Notes under the pieces: model-generated
What the model was told of the DNA's origin: nothing
What the model saw: only the letters and a program-made list of their open reading frames with translations
Databases searched by the model: none
Assembly: GCF_030824335.1 (NCBI RefSeq)
Contig: NZ_JAVBXX010000016.1
Span: forward strand, 1-59,503
DNA length: 59,503 nt
From: Azonexus sp.
GTDB taxonomy: Bacteria > Pseudomonadota > Gammaproteobacteria > Burkholderiales > Rhodocyclaceae
Direction: 5' to 3'
Part shown: positions 49,992 to 59,200 of the stretch, piece after piece
Layout: the number at the start of each line of letters is the position of its first letter
Position numbering within the stretch: position 1 is the first letter of the stretch
Position numbers and translations under genes: made by a program

Positions 49992-51359
49992 ATGCTCGAC
50001 AACCTGACCACCCGCCTTGCCCGCGTCATGAAGACGCTGAAGGGCGAAGCCCGCCTGACAGAATCCAATATTGCCGATGCCTTGCGTGAAGTACGCATGG
50101 CCTTGCTGGAGGCCGATGTGGCCTTGCCTGTCGTCAAGGATTTCATTGCCGCAGTCAAGGAACAGGCGGTGGGCGAGGCCGTTATCGGTTCGCTTAGCCC
50201 TGGCCAGGCGCTGATTGGCGTTGTTCATGCCGAGCTGACCAAAATCATGGGCGATGCCCACGAAGGCATCAATTTCAATACCCAGCCGCCAGCCATTGTA
50301 TTGATGGCCGGCCTGCAAGGTGCCGGGAAGACCACGACAGTCGGCAAGCTGGCCAAATTTCTCAAGGAAAGCCACAAGAAAAAGGTTTTGGTGGTGTCCT
50401 GTGACGTTTACCGTCCGGCGGCGATCGAGCAGTTGAAATCGGTGGCCGGGCAGGCCGGGGTTGATTTCTTCCCGTCGGCTGTCGGTGAAAAGCCCGAGGC
50501 GATTGCCGAGGCAGCGATCGATTGGGCCAAGCGTCACTACCATGATGTCTTGCTGGTCGATACCGCCGGTCGTCTTGCGGTCGACGAGGAAATGATGGCC
50601 GAAATCAAGCGTCTGCACGTAGCCATCAATCCGATCGAGACCTTGTTCGTGGTTGATGCGATGCTCGGTCAGGATGCGGTCAATACCGCCAAGGCCTTCA
50701 ACGAGGCGTTGCCCTTGACCGGTGTGGTGCTGACCAAGCTGGACGGCGATGCGCGCGGCGGTGCGGCGTTGTCGGTTCGCCATGTAACGGGCAAGCCGAT
50801 CAAGTTCGCCGGTGTGGGGGAAAAGCTCACCGGTCTGGAAGCCTTCCATCCGGAACGTATGGCGTCGCGGATTCTCGGTATGGGCGATGTGCTCTCGCTG
50901 ATTGAGGAGGCACGCAAGGGGCTGGACGAGGAAAAGGCCGTCGCCTTCGCCAAGAAACTGAAGTCAGGCAAGGGTTTCGATCTTAGCGATTTCAAGGAGC
51001 AGATCGGTCAGATGCGCAACATGGGTGGTTTGAGTGCGCTGATGGACAAAATGCCGGCGCAGTTTGCCCAGGCTGCAGGTCAATTGCCTGCTGGGGCGGA
51101 AAACAAGATGATTGCCAGGGTTGAGGGCATCATCAATTCGATGACGCCAGCCGAACGCGCCAAGCCCGAGTTGATCAAAGCCAGCCGGAAGCGGCGTATT
51201 GCGATGGGGGCGGGCGTCCAGGTGCAGGAAGTCAATCGCCTGCTCAATCAGTTCGAACAAACGCAAAAAATGATGAAGCAATTTTCCAAGGGCGGCATCG
51301 GCAAGTTGATGCGTGGCATGAAGGGCATGATGCCTGGCATGGGCGGCTTGGGACGTTGA
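49992..51359 (+). CDS. ffh: Signal recognition particle protein Ffh
   Basis: SRP54 GTPase that binds signal peptides with 4.5S RNA. N domain, G domain with GLQGAGKTTTVGKLAKFL, DTAGRLAVDEEMM and TKLDGDARGGAALS, then the methionine-rich M domain ending in MKGMMPGMGGLGR. 455 residues. The open frame runs upstream, but ATG at 49992 gives the standard MLDNLTTRLARVMKTLKG. Its promoter must lie within or next to ypjD. Confidence 0.97.
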   Translation: MLDNLTTRLARVMKTLKGEARLTESNIADALREVRMALLEADVALPVVKDFIAAVKEQAVGEAVIGSLSPGQALIGVVHAELTKIMGDAHEGINFNTQPPAIVLMAGLQGAGKTTTVGKLAKFLKESHKKKVLVVSCDVYRPAAIEQLKSVAGQAGVDFFPSAVGEKPEAIAEAAIDWAKRHYHDVLLVDTAGRLAVDEEMMAEIKRLHVAINPIETLFVVDAMLGQDAVNTAKAFNEALPLTGVVLTKLDGDARGGAALSVRHVTGKPIKFAGVGEKLTGLEAFHPERMASRILGMGDVLSLIEEARKGLDEEKAVAFAKKLKSGKGFDLSDFKEQIGQMRNMGGLSALMDKMPAQFAQAAGQLPAGAENKMIARVEGIINSMTPAERAKPELIKASRKRRIAMGAGVQVQEVNRLLNQFEQTQKMMKQFSKGGIGKLMRGMKGMMPGMGGLGR

Positions 51360-51380
51360 GTTGACGTTGATCGGGCGCGG

Positions 51381-51992
51381 TCAGTTGGCTGTTCGGGCCA
51401 GACTGGCCGTCGCTTCGTAGTGCCAGTGGTTGTGCCAGGCGGCACGGATCAGGTTGGGGTACTCCGCCTTGCCGAGGCTGCCGTTATAGCGCCCCAGGGC
51501 GCGGAAAAGATCACCCTTTTCGATATCCAGATAATGGCGCAGGATCGTGCAGCCATAACGCAGGTTGGTGCGCATGTCGAATAGCTTGTCTTCCGGTCGA
51601 CCGATCACTTTGACCCAAAATGGCATGACCTGCATGTAGCCGCGGGCGCCCACTGACGAGACGGCGTATTTACGAAAGGCCGATTCGACTTGAATCAGGC
51701 CAAGCACCAGTTGTGGGTCCAGGCCGGCACGGGTGGCTTCGTAGTGAATGCTACGCAACAGGTCGATCCGGTAGTCACGATTCGGGATGCGTTTTTCCAG
51801 TCGGCGCGACATTTCGCTCAGCCAGTCTGCCGCTTCAAGTGATGACTTGAATGAACTGACCGCCGGGCGACTGTCCGATACCGCTTCATGCAATGCGGCG
51901 CGGACGCTGGCCGACATCGGTTCATACTGCTGCGCACCGGCAAATGCTGCCGATGCGCCGCATAACAGCAGTGCGGCAATTAGCTGCCGCAC
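51381..51992 (-). CDS. Lytic transglycosylase (SLT domain)
   Basis: Signal peptide ([15 protein letters not shown]) and a soluble lytic transglycosylase domain: catalytic glutamate in [21 protein letters not shown], then YMQVMPFWV and the groove segment [27 protein letters not shown]. 203 residues. Cleaves peptidoglycan in the periplasm. Its start lies inside the end of proS (13-bp overlap), so the two are coupled. Confidence 0.92.
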   Translation of the reverse strand: MRQLIAALLLCGASAAFAGAQQYEPMSASVRAALHEAVSDSRPAVSSFKSSLEAADWLSEMSRRLEKRIPNRDYRIDLLRSIHYEATRAGLDPQLVLGLIQVESAFRKYAVSSVGARGYMQVMPFWVKVIGRPEDKLFDMRTNLRYGCTILRHYLDIEKGDLFRALGRYNGSLGKAEYPNLIRAAWHNHWHYEATASLARTAN

Positions 51993-53707
51993 AGTTTTCC
52001 TTGCAGGAAGGTGAGTGCCTCTGCCTGGGCAAGCATGGTGGCCTCGCTGTCTGTCCGAGCCTTGTATTCGAACTGGCCGTCTTTCAGTCCGCGCTCACCG
52101 ATCACGATGCGGTGCGGAATGCCGATCAATTCCATGTCGGCAAACATGACGCCCGGGCGTTCGTTGCGGTCGTCGAGCACGACATCGATGCCGGCTTTTT
52201 TCAGGCAGGCGTAAAACTCGTCTGCCGCGACTTTCACCGCTTCGCTCTTGTGGTAGCCCATTGGCACGATACAGACCGCAAACGGTGCGATCGCTGCCGG
52301 GAGAACGATACCGCGTTCATCGTGGCCTTGCTCAATGGCCGAACCGACTATGCGCGAAACGCCAATGCCGTAGCAACCCATTTCCATGATCTGGTTTTTG
52401 CCGTTTTCATCCAGATAGCAGCAATTCAGCGCTTCGGCATATTTCTGACGGAGCTGGAAAATGTGGCCCACTTCGATGCCGCGGCAAATCTCAAGTTTGC
52501 CCTTGCCATCCGGCGACGGATCGCCAGCGACCACGTTGCGGATGTCGAACACTTCGGGTTCCGGCAGGTCGCGACCGAAATTGACACCGGTCAGATGGAA
52601 GCCAGCCGTATTGGCGCCACAAATGAAGTCGCTCATCGCCGCGACGCTGCGGTCGGCAAAAACCGCAATTTTTTCGCGGTCGACCGCAACCGGACCGATA
52701 AATCCGGGAATGCAGCCGAGGTGCTCCTGGACTTCGCTTTCGCTGGCAAAGCGGAAGGCGCCCAGTGCGGCGATCTTGCTGGCCTTGATTTCATTGAGTT
52801 CGTGGTCGCCACGCAACAGGAGCAGGGCGAAAGTCTTGTTGTCTTCCTCTTCGCTCACCACGGCAATGGATTTGACGATTTTGCATAGGTCGACCGCAAG
52901 AAATGCAGCCACATCGGCGCAAGCCATCTTACCCGGCGTGGCGATCTTTTCCATGGCTTTGCCAGGTGCTGCGCGCTGCGTAGCCGGTGCCAGTGCTTCA
53001 GCCAGTTCGACGTTGGCGGCGTAGTCGGAGTCAGGACAGAAGGCGATGTCGTCTTCGCCGGAGTCGGCCAGTACGTGGAATTCATGGGAGCCGGTGCCGC
53101 CAATCGAGCCGGTGTCGGCGGCGACGGCGCGGAATTTCAGGCCAAGGCGCGTGAAGATCCGACTGTACGTTTCGTACATGTTGCCGTATTCACGTTTCAG
53201 GTCATCAAACGAGGCGTGGAAGGAATAGCCATCCTTCATCAGGAATTCACGACCACGCATGACGCCGAAGCGCGGACGGATTTCGTCGCGGAACTTGGTC
53301 TGTATCTGGTATAGATGGATCGGCAACTGGCGGTAGCTTTTCACGTCACGACGCACGACATCGGTGATCACTTCCTCGTGTGTCGGGCCAATGACGAATT
53401 CCCGCTGGTGACGGTCCTTGAAGCGCAGCAGTTCGGGGCCATACTGTTCCCAGCGACCGGATTCCTGCCAGAGTTCCGCGGGTTGCACGGCCGGCATCAA
53501 CAGCTCCAAGGCGCCTGCGTCATTCATCTCTTCGCGGACGACGTTTTCAACCTTGCGTAGGACGCGCAGGCCGAGCGGCATCCAGGTGTAAATGCCTGCT
53601 GCGGCACGTTTGATATAGCCCGCGCGCAGCATCATTTTCTGGCTTATGACTTCCGCGTCGGCCGGGGCTTCCTTGAGGGTGGAGAAGAAAAACTGCGAGG
53701 TGCGCAT
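51980..53707 (-). CDS. proS: Prolyl-tRNA synthetase, bacterial long form
   Basis: Class II synthetase with motif 2 in [27 protein letters not shown], the YbaK-like editing insert (about residues 220-400) and motif 3 [17 protein letters not shown]. 575 residues from [19 protein letters not shown]. Two copies of the dispersed 10-mer lie within the editing-domain codons. Divergent from rppH, as in many betaproteobacteria. Confidence 0.97.
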   Translation of the reverse strand: MRTSQFFFSTLKEAPADAEVISQKMMLRAGYIKRAAAGIYTWMPLGLRVLRKVENVVREEMNDAGALELLMPAVQPAELWQESGRWEQYGPELLRFKDRHQREFVIGPTHEEVITDVVRRDVKSYRQLPIHLYQIQTKFRDEIRPRFGVMRGREFLMKDGYSFHASFDDLKREYGNMYETYSRIFTRLGLKFRAVAADTGSIGGTGSHEFHVLADSGEDDIAFCPDSDYAANVELAEALAPATQRAAPGKAMEKIATPGKMACADVAAFLAVDLCKIVKSIAVVSEEEDNKTFALLLLRGDHELNEIKASKIAALGAFRFASESEVQEHLGCIPGFIGPVAVDREKIAVFADRSVAAMSDFICGANTAGFHLTGVNFGRDLPEPEVFDIRNVVAGDPSPDGKGKLEICRGIEVGHIFQLRQKYAEALNCCYLDENGKNQIMEMGCYGIGVSRIVGSAIEQGHDERGIVLPAAIAPFAVCIVPMGYHKSEAVKVAADEFYACLKKAGIDVVLDDRNERPGVMFADMELIGIPHRIVIGERGLKDGQFEYKARTDSEATMLAQAEALTFLQGKLCGS

Positions 53708-53797
53708 GGGGTGCTCTTGAATTCGTGGCAAAAGGGCAATTTTACACGGAGCCTGTTCTTTGCCGCTTTTTTGCGTATCGACGTCCTTTGTGAAAGA

Positions 53798-53813
53798 ATT
53801 GGGGTAACCCAAT
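53798..53813. repeat. Inverted repeat in the proS-rppH gap
   Basis: ATTGGG-GTAA-CCCAAT, a perfect 6-bp inverted repeat 19 bases before the rppH start. It could be an operator or a small 5' leader hairpin; no terminator T run follows. Confidence 0.45.
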
Positions 53814-53831
53814 ATTTTTAGCAGGATTTCT

Positions 53832-54374
53832 ATGCTCGATCGCGAAGGCTTTCGCCCGAACGTCGGCATCATTCTTTGCAACGCCAAAAACGAGGTTTTC
53901 TGGGGCAAGCGCATACGTGAACATTCCTGGCAGTTTCCACAAGGTGGCATCAAGCGGGGCGAAACGCCCGAAGACGCGATGTACCGGGAACTGCACGAAG
54001 AGGTCGGGTTGCATCCCGAACACGTGCGCATCCTCGGTCGAACCAAGGGATGGCTGCGTTACGAAGTGCCGAATCAATGGATCAAGCGTGAATGGCGTGG
54101 TTCATATAGAGGCCAGAAACAAATCTGGTTTTTGCTCCGTCTTGTCGGGCGCGATAGTGATGTTTGTCTGCGAGCAACGTCTAAGCCGGAATTTGACGCG
54201 TGGCGTTGGAATGACTACTGGGTGCCACTCGATGCTGTCATCGAGTTCAAGCGCGGGGTGTATCAGCAAGCGTTGAATGAATTGGTGCGTTTTCTGGAGC
54301 ATGATCGTCGTCAGGCAAAGCCTTTTCGGACTATCGACTCCGACGTTCATGATGATGAAGGTAAAGAAATTTGA
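53832..54374 (+). CDS. rppH: RNA pyrophosphohydrolase
   Basis: Nudix enzyme that removes pyrophosphate from mRNA 5' ends, triggering decay. N-terminus [18 protein letters not shown], Nudix box [20 protein letters not shown] and [18 protein letters not shown] are diagnostic. 180 residues. Stop overlaps the next start (TGATG). Confidence 0.95.
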   Translation: MLDREGFRPNVGIILCNAKNEVFWGKRIREHSWQFPQGGIKRGETPEDAMYRELHEEVGLHPEHVRILGRTKGWLRYEVPNQWIKREWRGSYRGQKQIWFLLRLVGRDSDVCLRATSKPEFDAWRWNDYWVPLDAVIEFKRGVYQQALNELVRFLEHDRRQAKPFRTIDSDVHDDEGKEI

Positions 54375-54898
54375 TGCGTTCGGTTATTTTTAAGGCGCTG
54401 TTATGCGCTTTTCTTTATGCGAGGGCGATGTTTTCGTTTGCCATTGATTTCGATGAGGCGTATGAAACCCGTCAATGGCAGGAGGTTGAGCACTCATTAC
54501 CTGGTGCACCAAAGCAGGAGGCGATGCAGTCGTTTTACGTCAGCGCAACAAGTACTAATGTGTTTTCTATCGATCTCTCGTCGTTGACGGTCGGTCAGGA
54601 TGGTGTTGTGCGTTATGTTCTTCTGGTGGATACGCCGGGCGGGGTGCGCAATATTACCTACGAGGGAATTCGCTGTGAAACTGCTGAGCGCCGAATATAC
54701 GCTTCCGGTAGACGTGACGGGCGTTGGTCAAAATCACGTAACAATTCTTGGTCGCGCATTCGTGATATCCCGCCGAATCGGCACCATGCTGAGCTGTTTG
54801 TAGAGTACTTTTGCCCGGGGGGCTTCATTGTTTCCGGGGTGGCAGAGGCTGAGGATGCCTTGCGCAAGGGCGGTCATCAGTTGAACCGGCAATGGTAA
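54374..54898 (+). CDS. CNP1-like family secreted protein
   Basis: Signal peptide followed by a CNP1-like domain: YVLLVDTPGGVRNITYEGIRC, RIYASGRRDGRWSKSRNNSW and a final YFCPGGFIV. 174 residues; the two conserved cysteines may pair. Known only as a betaproteobacterial family named after a Neisseria protein; function unknown. Coupled to rppH (TGATG) and overlapping coq7 by seven bases. AT content is higher than in upstream genes. Confidence 0.83.
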   Translation: MRSVIFKALLCAFLYARAMFSFAIDFDEAYETRQWQEVEHSLPGAPKQEAMQSFYVSATSTNVFSIDLSSLTVGQDGVVRYVLLVDTPGGVRNITYEGIRCETAERRIYASGRRDGRWSKSRNNSWSRIRDIPPNRHHAELFVEYFCPGGFIVSGVAEAEDALRKGGHQLNRQW

Positions 54899-55527
54899 TT
54901 CCTGTGTCTATTGATCTGCTGATTTTGCAATTTGACCGAGCTTTGCAGACATTGGCTGCTCCTGCACGAAGTCGGCGTCCTGTTCCTGGTGCCAGCTTGC
55001 TTGAGTGTGAGCTAGATGCTGTTCAGCGTCGGCACGTCATTGGGTTGATGCGGGTTAATCATTGTGGCGAGGTTTGTGCCCAGGCTCTTTATCAAGGCCA
55101 GGCCCTCACCTCGCGTGACCGGGAGGTGCGTTGTGCCTTGCGCATTGCTGCGGATGAGGAAGTTGAACATCTGGCCTGGACAGAGCGGCGTATTGCTGAG
55201 CTTGGCGGGCGTACCAGTTTGTTGAATTTTGCCTGGTATTTTGGTTCGTTTACGCTTGGCGTGGCAGCTGGGGCCCTTGGGGATAAGTGGAATTTGGGGT
55301 TCCTTGCTGAAACAGAGCGCCAGGTAGAGGCGCACCTGGATGGGCATTTGCGGATTCTTCCAGTGGAAGATGTGCGATCTCGTGCGATCGTGGATCAAAT
55401 GCGACTCGATGAGATTGGGCATGCAAAGATGGCCGTTCATTATGGTGCAGCAGAATTGCCACTGCCTGTGCGTTTTTCCATGCGGGCAGTGGCTAAGGTG
55501 ATGACGGGTATTGCCTACCGTATCTGA
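54892..55527 (+). CDS. coq7: 2-nonaprenyl-3-methyl-6-methoxy-1,4-benzoquinol hydroxylase
   Basis: Di-iron hydroxylase of ubiquinone synthesis (replaces UbiF in many bacteria). Metal ligands appear as repeated E...ExxH motifs: NHCGEVCAQALYQ, ADEEVEHLAW, TERQVEAHLDGH and DEIGHAKMA. 211 residues. Overlaps the CNP1-like gene. Confidence 0.93.
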   Translation: MVIPVSIDLLILQFDRALQTLAAPARSRRPVPGASLLECELDAVQRRHVIGLMRVNHCGEVCAQALYQGQALTSRDREVRCALRIAADEEVEHLAWTERRIAELGGRTSLLNFAWYFGSFTLGVAAGALGDKWNLGFLAETERQVEAHLDGHLRILPVEDVRSRAIVDQMRLDEIGHAKMAVHYGAAELPLPVRFSMRAVAKVMTGIAYRI

Positions 55528-55539
55528 AGCGTCGGTTCT

Positions 55540-55968
55540 TCAGTTTTCTTCAAGGATTTCAAATCCGAATGTGATTTCGGCTGTCTTGGCGATCATGATG
55601 GATGCTGAGCAGTATTTTTCCTTGGAAAGCTCAATGGCTCGGGAAACGGCTTCAGGCTTTAGTTTTTGTCCTTTGACGCGATAGTGGAAATGTATCTTGG
55701 TGAAGACCTTGGGGTCGCTTTCCGCGCGTTCGGCAGAAAGAGTGACGTCGCAGGCCGTAACTAATTGCCGGCCCTTTTTTAGAATCATTACTACATCAAA
55801 TGCCGAGCATCCCCCGGTTCCGGCTAGCAACATTTCCATTGGGCGGGGGGCTAGATTGCGCCCGCCAGCTTCTGGTGCCCCATCCATTACAACGACGTGG
55901 CCGCTACCTGTCTCGGCTACGAATGACATGCCGGCATCGTTGCCCATCCATCTAACTGTGCAGTCCAT
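55540..55968 (-). CDS. OsmC/Ohr-family protein (YhfA-like)
   Basis: OsmC fold with the two conserved cysteines in GTGGCSAFDVVMIL and KEKYCSASIMIAKTA. 142 residues, cytosolic. Such proteins reduce organic hydroperoxides or are of unknown redox role; the YhfA-like subgroup often lies beside coq7 or rplM in betaproteobacteria. Convergent with coq7, 12 bases apart. Confidence 0.9.
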   Translation of the reverse strand: MDCTVRWMGNDAGMSFVAETGSGHVVVMDGAPEAGGRNLAPRPMEMLLAGTGGCSAFDVVMILKKGRQLVTACDVTLSAERAESDPKVFTKIHFHYRVKGQKLKPEAVSRAIELSKEKYCSASIMIAKTAEITFGFEILEEN

Positions 55969-56190
55969 TGTTATCTCTCCAGTGTGTGGAGAGGGATTCT
56001 AGCGGATTGGGGCGTTACTCGGCGTGTCGTATCGTTTGTTGCGATGCAGCATTTTTTTTGGGGGTGTTGTTGAGCTCGTTGATTGTCTGGGTTTATTAAA
56101 TATATATTGGTTTATTGTTTATTGTTAAATTCTATATAAAACAAATAATTAGACTTGATAGTTTATGTTTATTTATGCATTCCGTAAAAT

Positions 56191-56207
56191 ATTGTGCGGC
56201 GCACAAT
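56191..56207. promoter_or_regulatory. Palindrome ATTGTGC-GGC-GCACAAT
   Basis: Perfect 7-bp inverted repeat with a 3-base centre, located just upstream of the candidate small-RNA promoter. Operator-like size and symmetry; the binding protein is unknown. Confidence 0.5.
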
Positions 56208-56213
56208 GTTGGC

Positions 56214-56242
56214 TTGTTTTGGTTGCTTTTGTAGGGGATAAT
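56214..56242 (+). promoter_or_regulatory. Possible promoter of the candidate small RNA
   Basis: GATAAT at 56237-56242 matches five of six -10 bases; TTGTTT at 56214-56219 with a 17-bp spacer is a weak -35. Transcription would begin near 56249. Confidence 0.4.
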
Positions 56243-56248
56243 TCGAAC

Positions 56249-56358
56249 CGTACGAACCGGTCTTGCTTTCTTAGTTGTCTTCTCGGTTCAAGTTTGTCTC
56301 CTCCACCCTCCTCCTTTGGTGTGGATTTAACGCGGCTCAGCGAGCCGCGTTTTTTTTG
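56249..56358 (+). ncRNA. Candidate small RNA with CU-rich anti-Shine-Dalgarno tract
   Basis: About 110 nt between a plausible promoter and a strong terminator that belongs to no gene (osmC runs the other way; rplM starts downstream). A GAACCG/CGGTTC pairing can form an internal stem, and bases 56298-56314 (CTCCTCCACCCTCCTCC) are single-stranded CU-rich sequence complementary to ribosome binding sites, as in several trans-acting small RNAs. The 5' end is inferred. Confidence 0.45.
56329..56358 (+). terminator. Orphan rho-independent terminator
   Basis: Ten-base stem AACGCGGCTC/GAGCCGCGTT, 3-nt loop AGC, then seven T residues. No upstream plus-strand gene within 800 bases except the convergent coq7. 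Confidence 0.93.
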
Positions 56359-56389
56359 CCTGTGAGTGGTGTTAATTGTAATTTATGCA

Positions 56390-56418
56390 TTGACATCTTT
56401 GGTGTGCGAGGGTAATAT
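56390..56418 (+). promoter_or_regulatory. Sigma-70 promoter of rplM-rpsI
   Basis: Perfect -35 TTGACA (56390-56395), 17-bp spacer, TAATAT -10 (56413-56418). The leader to rplM is about 42 bases. A near-consensus promoter fits a ribosomal-protein operon. Confidence 0.9.
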
Positions 56419-56466
56419 CCACGGCTTTCTCAAATCTGCGCCCAATTTTTCCAGGACGGCACACAC

Positions 56467-56895
56467 ATGAAAACGTTTTCCGCCAAGCCACATGAGGTGA
56501 AGCGCGAGTGGTTTGTGGTAGACGCCACAGACAAGGTGCTCGGCCGCCTCGCTACCGAAATTGCCCGCCGCCTCCGTGGCAAGCATAAGGCTATCTATAC
56601 GCCGCACGTTGATACCGGCGATTTTATCGTCGTTACCAATGTCGATAAGATCACCGTGACCGGTAACAAGGCTGACGACAAGAAATATTATCGTCACACG
56701 GGTTACCCCGGTGGTATTAAAGAAACCAACTTCAAGAAGATGCAGCAGCGTTTTCCGGGGCGTGCCTTGGAAACTGCCGTTAAGGGGATGCTGCCGAAGG
56801 GGCCGTTGGGCTACGCTATGCTTAAGAAGCTTAAGTGCTACGCTGGCGACCAGCATCCTCACACCGCCCAGCAGCCGAAGGCTCTGGAAATTTAA
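56467..56895 (+). CDS. rplM: 50S ribosomal protein L13
   Basis: Large-subunit protein: [38 protein letters not shown] and [19 protein letters not shown]. 142 residues, exact family length. First gene of the conserved L13-S9 operon, driven by the near-consensus promoter above. From here to the window end codon use is more AT-rich than upstream. Confidence 0.98.
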   Translation: MKTFSAKPHEVKREWFVVDATDKVLGRLATEIARRLRGKHKAIYTPHVDTGDFIVVTNVDKITVTGNKADDKKYYRHTGYPGGIKETNFKKMQQRFPGRALETAVKGMLPKGPLGYAMLKKLKCYAGDQHPHTAQQPKALEI

Positions 56896-56904
56896 GGGGT
56901 CATC

Positions 56905-57297
56905 ATGGCTGAAAGTTATTTTTACGGTACCGGTCGTCGCAAAAGCGCCATTGCTCGTGTTTTCATGAAGCGTGGTTCAGGTGCTATCGTTGTAAATGGT
57001 AAGCCGGTTGATCAGTTCTTCTCCCGCGAAACTGGTCGTATGATTGTTCGCCAGCCTCTTGCGTTGGTTGAACAATTAAATTCCTTTGATATTAAAGTGA
57101 ATGTCATTGGTGGCGGTGAGTCAGGCCAGGCAGGGGCTGTGCGTCATGGAATTACTCGTGCATTGCTCGAGTACGATGCAGGTTTGAAGCCTGCCTTGTC
57201 CAAAGCTGGTTTTGTTACTCGTGATGCTCGCGAAGTCGAACGTAAGAAAGTTGGTTTCCACAAAGCGCGTCGTCGGAAGCAATTCTCTAAGCGTTAA
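56905..57297 (+). CDS. rpsI: 30S ribosomal protein S9
   Basis: Small-subunit protein: [20 protein letters not shown] and the basic C-terminal tail [17 protein letters not shown] that reaches the P-site tRNA. 130 residues. Nine bases after rplM; a strong terminator follows. Confidence 0.98.
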   Translation: MAESYFYGTGRRKSAIARVFMKRGSGAIVVNGKPVDQFFSRETGRMIVRQPLALVEQLNSFDIKVNVIGGGESGQAGAVRHGITRALLEYDAGLKPALSKAGFVTRDAREVERKKVGFHKARRRKQFSKR

Positions 57298-57311
57298 CCT
57301 CTTTGAAAGCC

Positions 57312-57339
57312 AAAAGCCGCCTCTGGGCGGCTTTTTTTT
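57312..57339 (+). terminator. Rho-independent terminator of rplM-rpsI
   Basis: Ten-base stem AAAAGCCGCC/GGCGGCTTTT with loop TCTG and additional T residues. Confidence 0.95.
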
Positions 57340-57526
57340 GTTCACGAATTGGTGTTCTGATATGAGATATTGGTTCGCTTGAGGATTGTGCGCGTGCCCC
57401 TGTCTCTTGTGATTTTCTTTGTCTATTGCCTGTCTGGTGTCTGGGTGGAGAGTGTGCTACGGCAATTTATTTAGGTTTTTATCAGGGTTCGGGAGGTAAG
57501 GCTGCTTTGTTCTCCATGGTGATTTT

Positions 57527-58243
57527 ATGTTCAAATCTGCGATAGCACCTCGCTTAAAGCGCTTTAATCGGCGTTTCGGGGTTTTGTCTCCTCGTGTTGT
57601 TGTTCGTGCGGAATTTCCTCGCAAGTTGTTTTTCTTTTTCTTTATATTTTTGCTTTTGGCTAATGCTTGGATTGTTTGGTTTTTTTGCTCTGGTGGACAG
57701 AGTGAAAGTAAACAGTTGGTGGCGTTAAGAGAGCAACTGTCTTCTCAGCAGTCTGAGTTGGATTTTCTTCGCTCGACGGTTGGGACAGGAAAAAATGAAG
57801 CAAGCATGGAAAGGGCGACTCAACAACAGTTGCTCGGGCGGCTTGGTGAGCTGGAGGCGGAAAATGCGGGGCTTAAGGAGGATATGCTGATCTTTGAGCG
57901 TCTAATTCCTGTCGTGGTCCAAAAGCCGATTGTTCGAGTTGAGAGTTTTAAGGTTGTTGGTGAAACTGCAACACGTTATCGCTATAGATTGCTTTTGGCA
58001 TTCCAAGCATCTCAAGGTAGTGAGAAGTTTGAGGGGGTTTATCAGGTGATTGCGCGGTTTTCGCTCGCTGGTTCTTTGCAGCAAAAGATTTTCCCGGGGC
58101 CTGGTGGTGCTGTCTTGGAAATACGGCATTTTTTGCGACGTGAGGGGCTGATTGAAATTCCGTCGGGTGCGAAGCTTGTTGCGGTAGAGCTGCACCTTCT
58201 TCAAGATGGTAAACTCGTCAGTAAACAGGATGCCCGTTTGTAG
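57527..58243 (+). CDS. Single-pass membrane protein with coiled coil (DUF6776-like)
   Basis: A basic N-terminus, one membrane helix (about residues 35-55, phenylalanine-rich, LFFFFFIFLLLANAWIVWFF), a coiled coil (about 60-125) and a beta-rich periplasmic domain (about 130-238). 238 residues. Resembles a betaproteobacterial family of unknown function commonly next to bactofilin and erpA. Possibly a scaffold partner of bactofilin, by context only. Confidence 0.75.
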   Translation: MFKSAIAPRLKRFNRRFGVLSPRVVVRAEFPRKLFFFFFIFLLLANAWIVWFFCSGGQSESKQLVALREQLSSQQSELDFLRSTVGTGKNEASMERATQQQLLGRLGELEAENAGLKEDMLIFERLIPVVVQKPIVRVESFKVVGETATRYRYRLLLAFQASQGSEKFEGVYQVIARFSLAGSLQQKIFPGPGGAVLEIRHFLRREGLIEIPSGAKLVAVELHLLQDGKLVSKQDARL

Positions 58244-58294
58244 TGTTTGCCTGACGTTCGAAATTAATGGAGGTTTGAAGTTGAAGGAGCGTGG

Positions 58295-58693
58295 ATGTTT
58301 GGGAAAAAAAATGCCTCGGTAACTCAGGCCAAGATTGATAGTTTGATCGGTGCGGGTACTTTGATAGAAGGAAGGGTTTGTTTCAATGGTGGTTTGCGCA
58401 TTGATGGTGAGGTGCGAGGAAGTGTAGAAGCTGTAACCGCCGCTTCGTCTTCAATGCTGGTGATTAGTGATCAAGCAAGTGTTGAAGGCGGGGTCTCTGT
58501 TGCTCATTTGATATTAAATGGGACAATAATCGGGCCGGTCCACGCAACGGGTTCGCTTGAGATGCAGTCTCGGGCGCGTATTGTTGGTGATGTAACCTAC
58601 GCCGCAATTGAGATGCACCAAGGAGCGGTCATTGATGGGCGTTTAGTCTATCTGCAAGAGCAGGGGGTGGAACCAAATCCCTCGATAGAATGA
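58295..58693 (+). CDS. Bactofilin
   Basis: Polymer-forming cytoskeletal protein with repeated beta-helix turns: IEGRVCFNGGLRIDGEVRGS, ASVEGGVSVAHLILNGTIIG and GAVIDGRLVYL. 132 residues. Bactofilins form membrane-associated filaments that place cell-wall enzymes or organelles. Ribosome site GAAGGAGCG. Probably co-transcribed with the upstream coiled-coil gene. Confidence 0.93.
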   Translation: MFGKKNASVTQAKIDSLIGAGTLIEGRVCFNGGLRIDGEVRGSVEAVTAASSSMLVISDQASVEGGVSVAHLILNGTIIGPVHATGSLEMQSRARIVGDVTYAAIEMHQGAVIDGRLVYLQEQGVEPNPSIE

Positions 58694-58747
58694 CTAAACA
58701 GTGGGTATCGCTGTTTTAATTTTTGAGTCAATATTCAGGAGTGTTTT

Positions 58748-59098
58748 ATGAGCGCGGTTACAGAAATTATTGCCCCAATCGTCTTTACCGACAGTGCGGC
58801 TAATAAGGTAAAGGAATTAATTGAGGAAGAGGGTAATGGGGATCTTAAATTGCGCGTTTTTGTTACCGGGGGGGGGTGTTCTGGTTTTCAGTATGGTTTT
58901 ACCTTTGACGAAGAGGTTGCTGATGATGACACCACAATGGAGAAAAATGGCGTGAAATTACTCATTGATCCAATGAGCTACCAGTATTTGGTGGGGGCTG
59001 AGATTGACTACACCGAAGGTTTGGAGGGGTCTCAGTTTGTTATTCGCAATCCAAATGCAACGTCCACGTGCGGGTGTGGCTCGTCGTTTTCTGCGTGA
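58748..59098 (+). CDS. erpA: A-type iron-sulfur insertion protein ErpA
   Basis: A-type carrier delivering Fe-S clusters, for example to isoprenoid enzymes. Three conserved cysteines: [11 protein letters not shown] and STCGCGSSF at the C-terminus. 116 residues, normal. Starts 54 bases after bactofilin behind CAGGAG. Confidence 0.95.
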   Translation: MSAVTEIIAPIVFTDSAANKVKELIEEEGNGDLKLRVFVTGGGCSGFQYGFTFDEEVADDDTTMEKNGVKLLIDPMSYQYLVGAEIDYTEGLEGSQFVIRNPNATSTCGCGSSFSA

Positions 59099-59200
59099 TG
59101 AGTCGCCCAGGGTTCCCTGGAAACTGGTTGATTTAAGTCAGGCTGCAGTGGCGGCCTGATTGGCAAGTTGCCGTAGCAGGCTGCCTCAGCCTCTATCCAC

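Larger units (their letters stand above)
55969..56466. other. 498-bp AT-rich intergenic region, osmC / rplM
   Basis: No protein gene is credible here. A very AT-rich core (about 56090-56190) is followed by a palindrome, a candidate small-RNA unit ending in a terminator at 56358, and then the rplM promoter. Separate entries describe these. Confidence 0.7.

Noticed and set aside
56281..56307. tRNA-like T-loop and acceptor-like sequence (GGTTCAAGT ... CTCCTCCACC)
   Set aside because: The flanking bases do not form a T stem, there is no matching 5' acceptor half and no anticodon arm; better explained as part of the CU-rich candidate small RNA.
56165..56365. 66-codon frame in the osmC-rplM gap
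   Set aside because: It runs through the terminator hairpin, has no ribosome site and no recognisable protein character.
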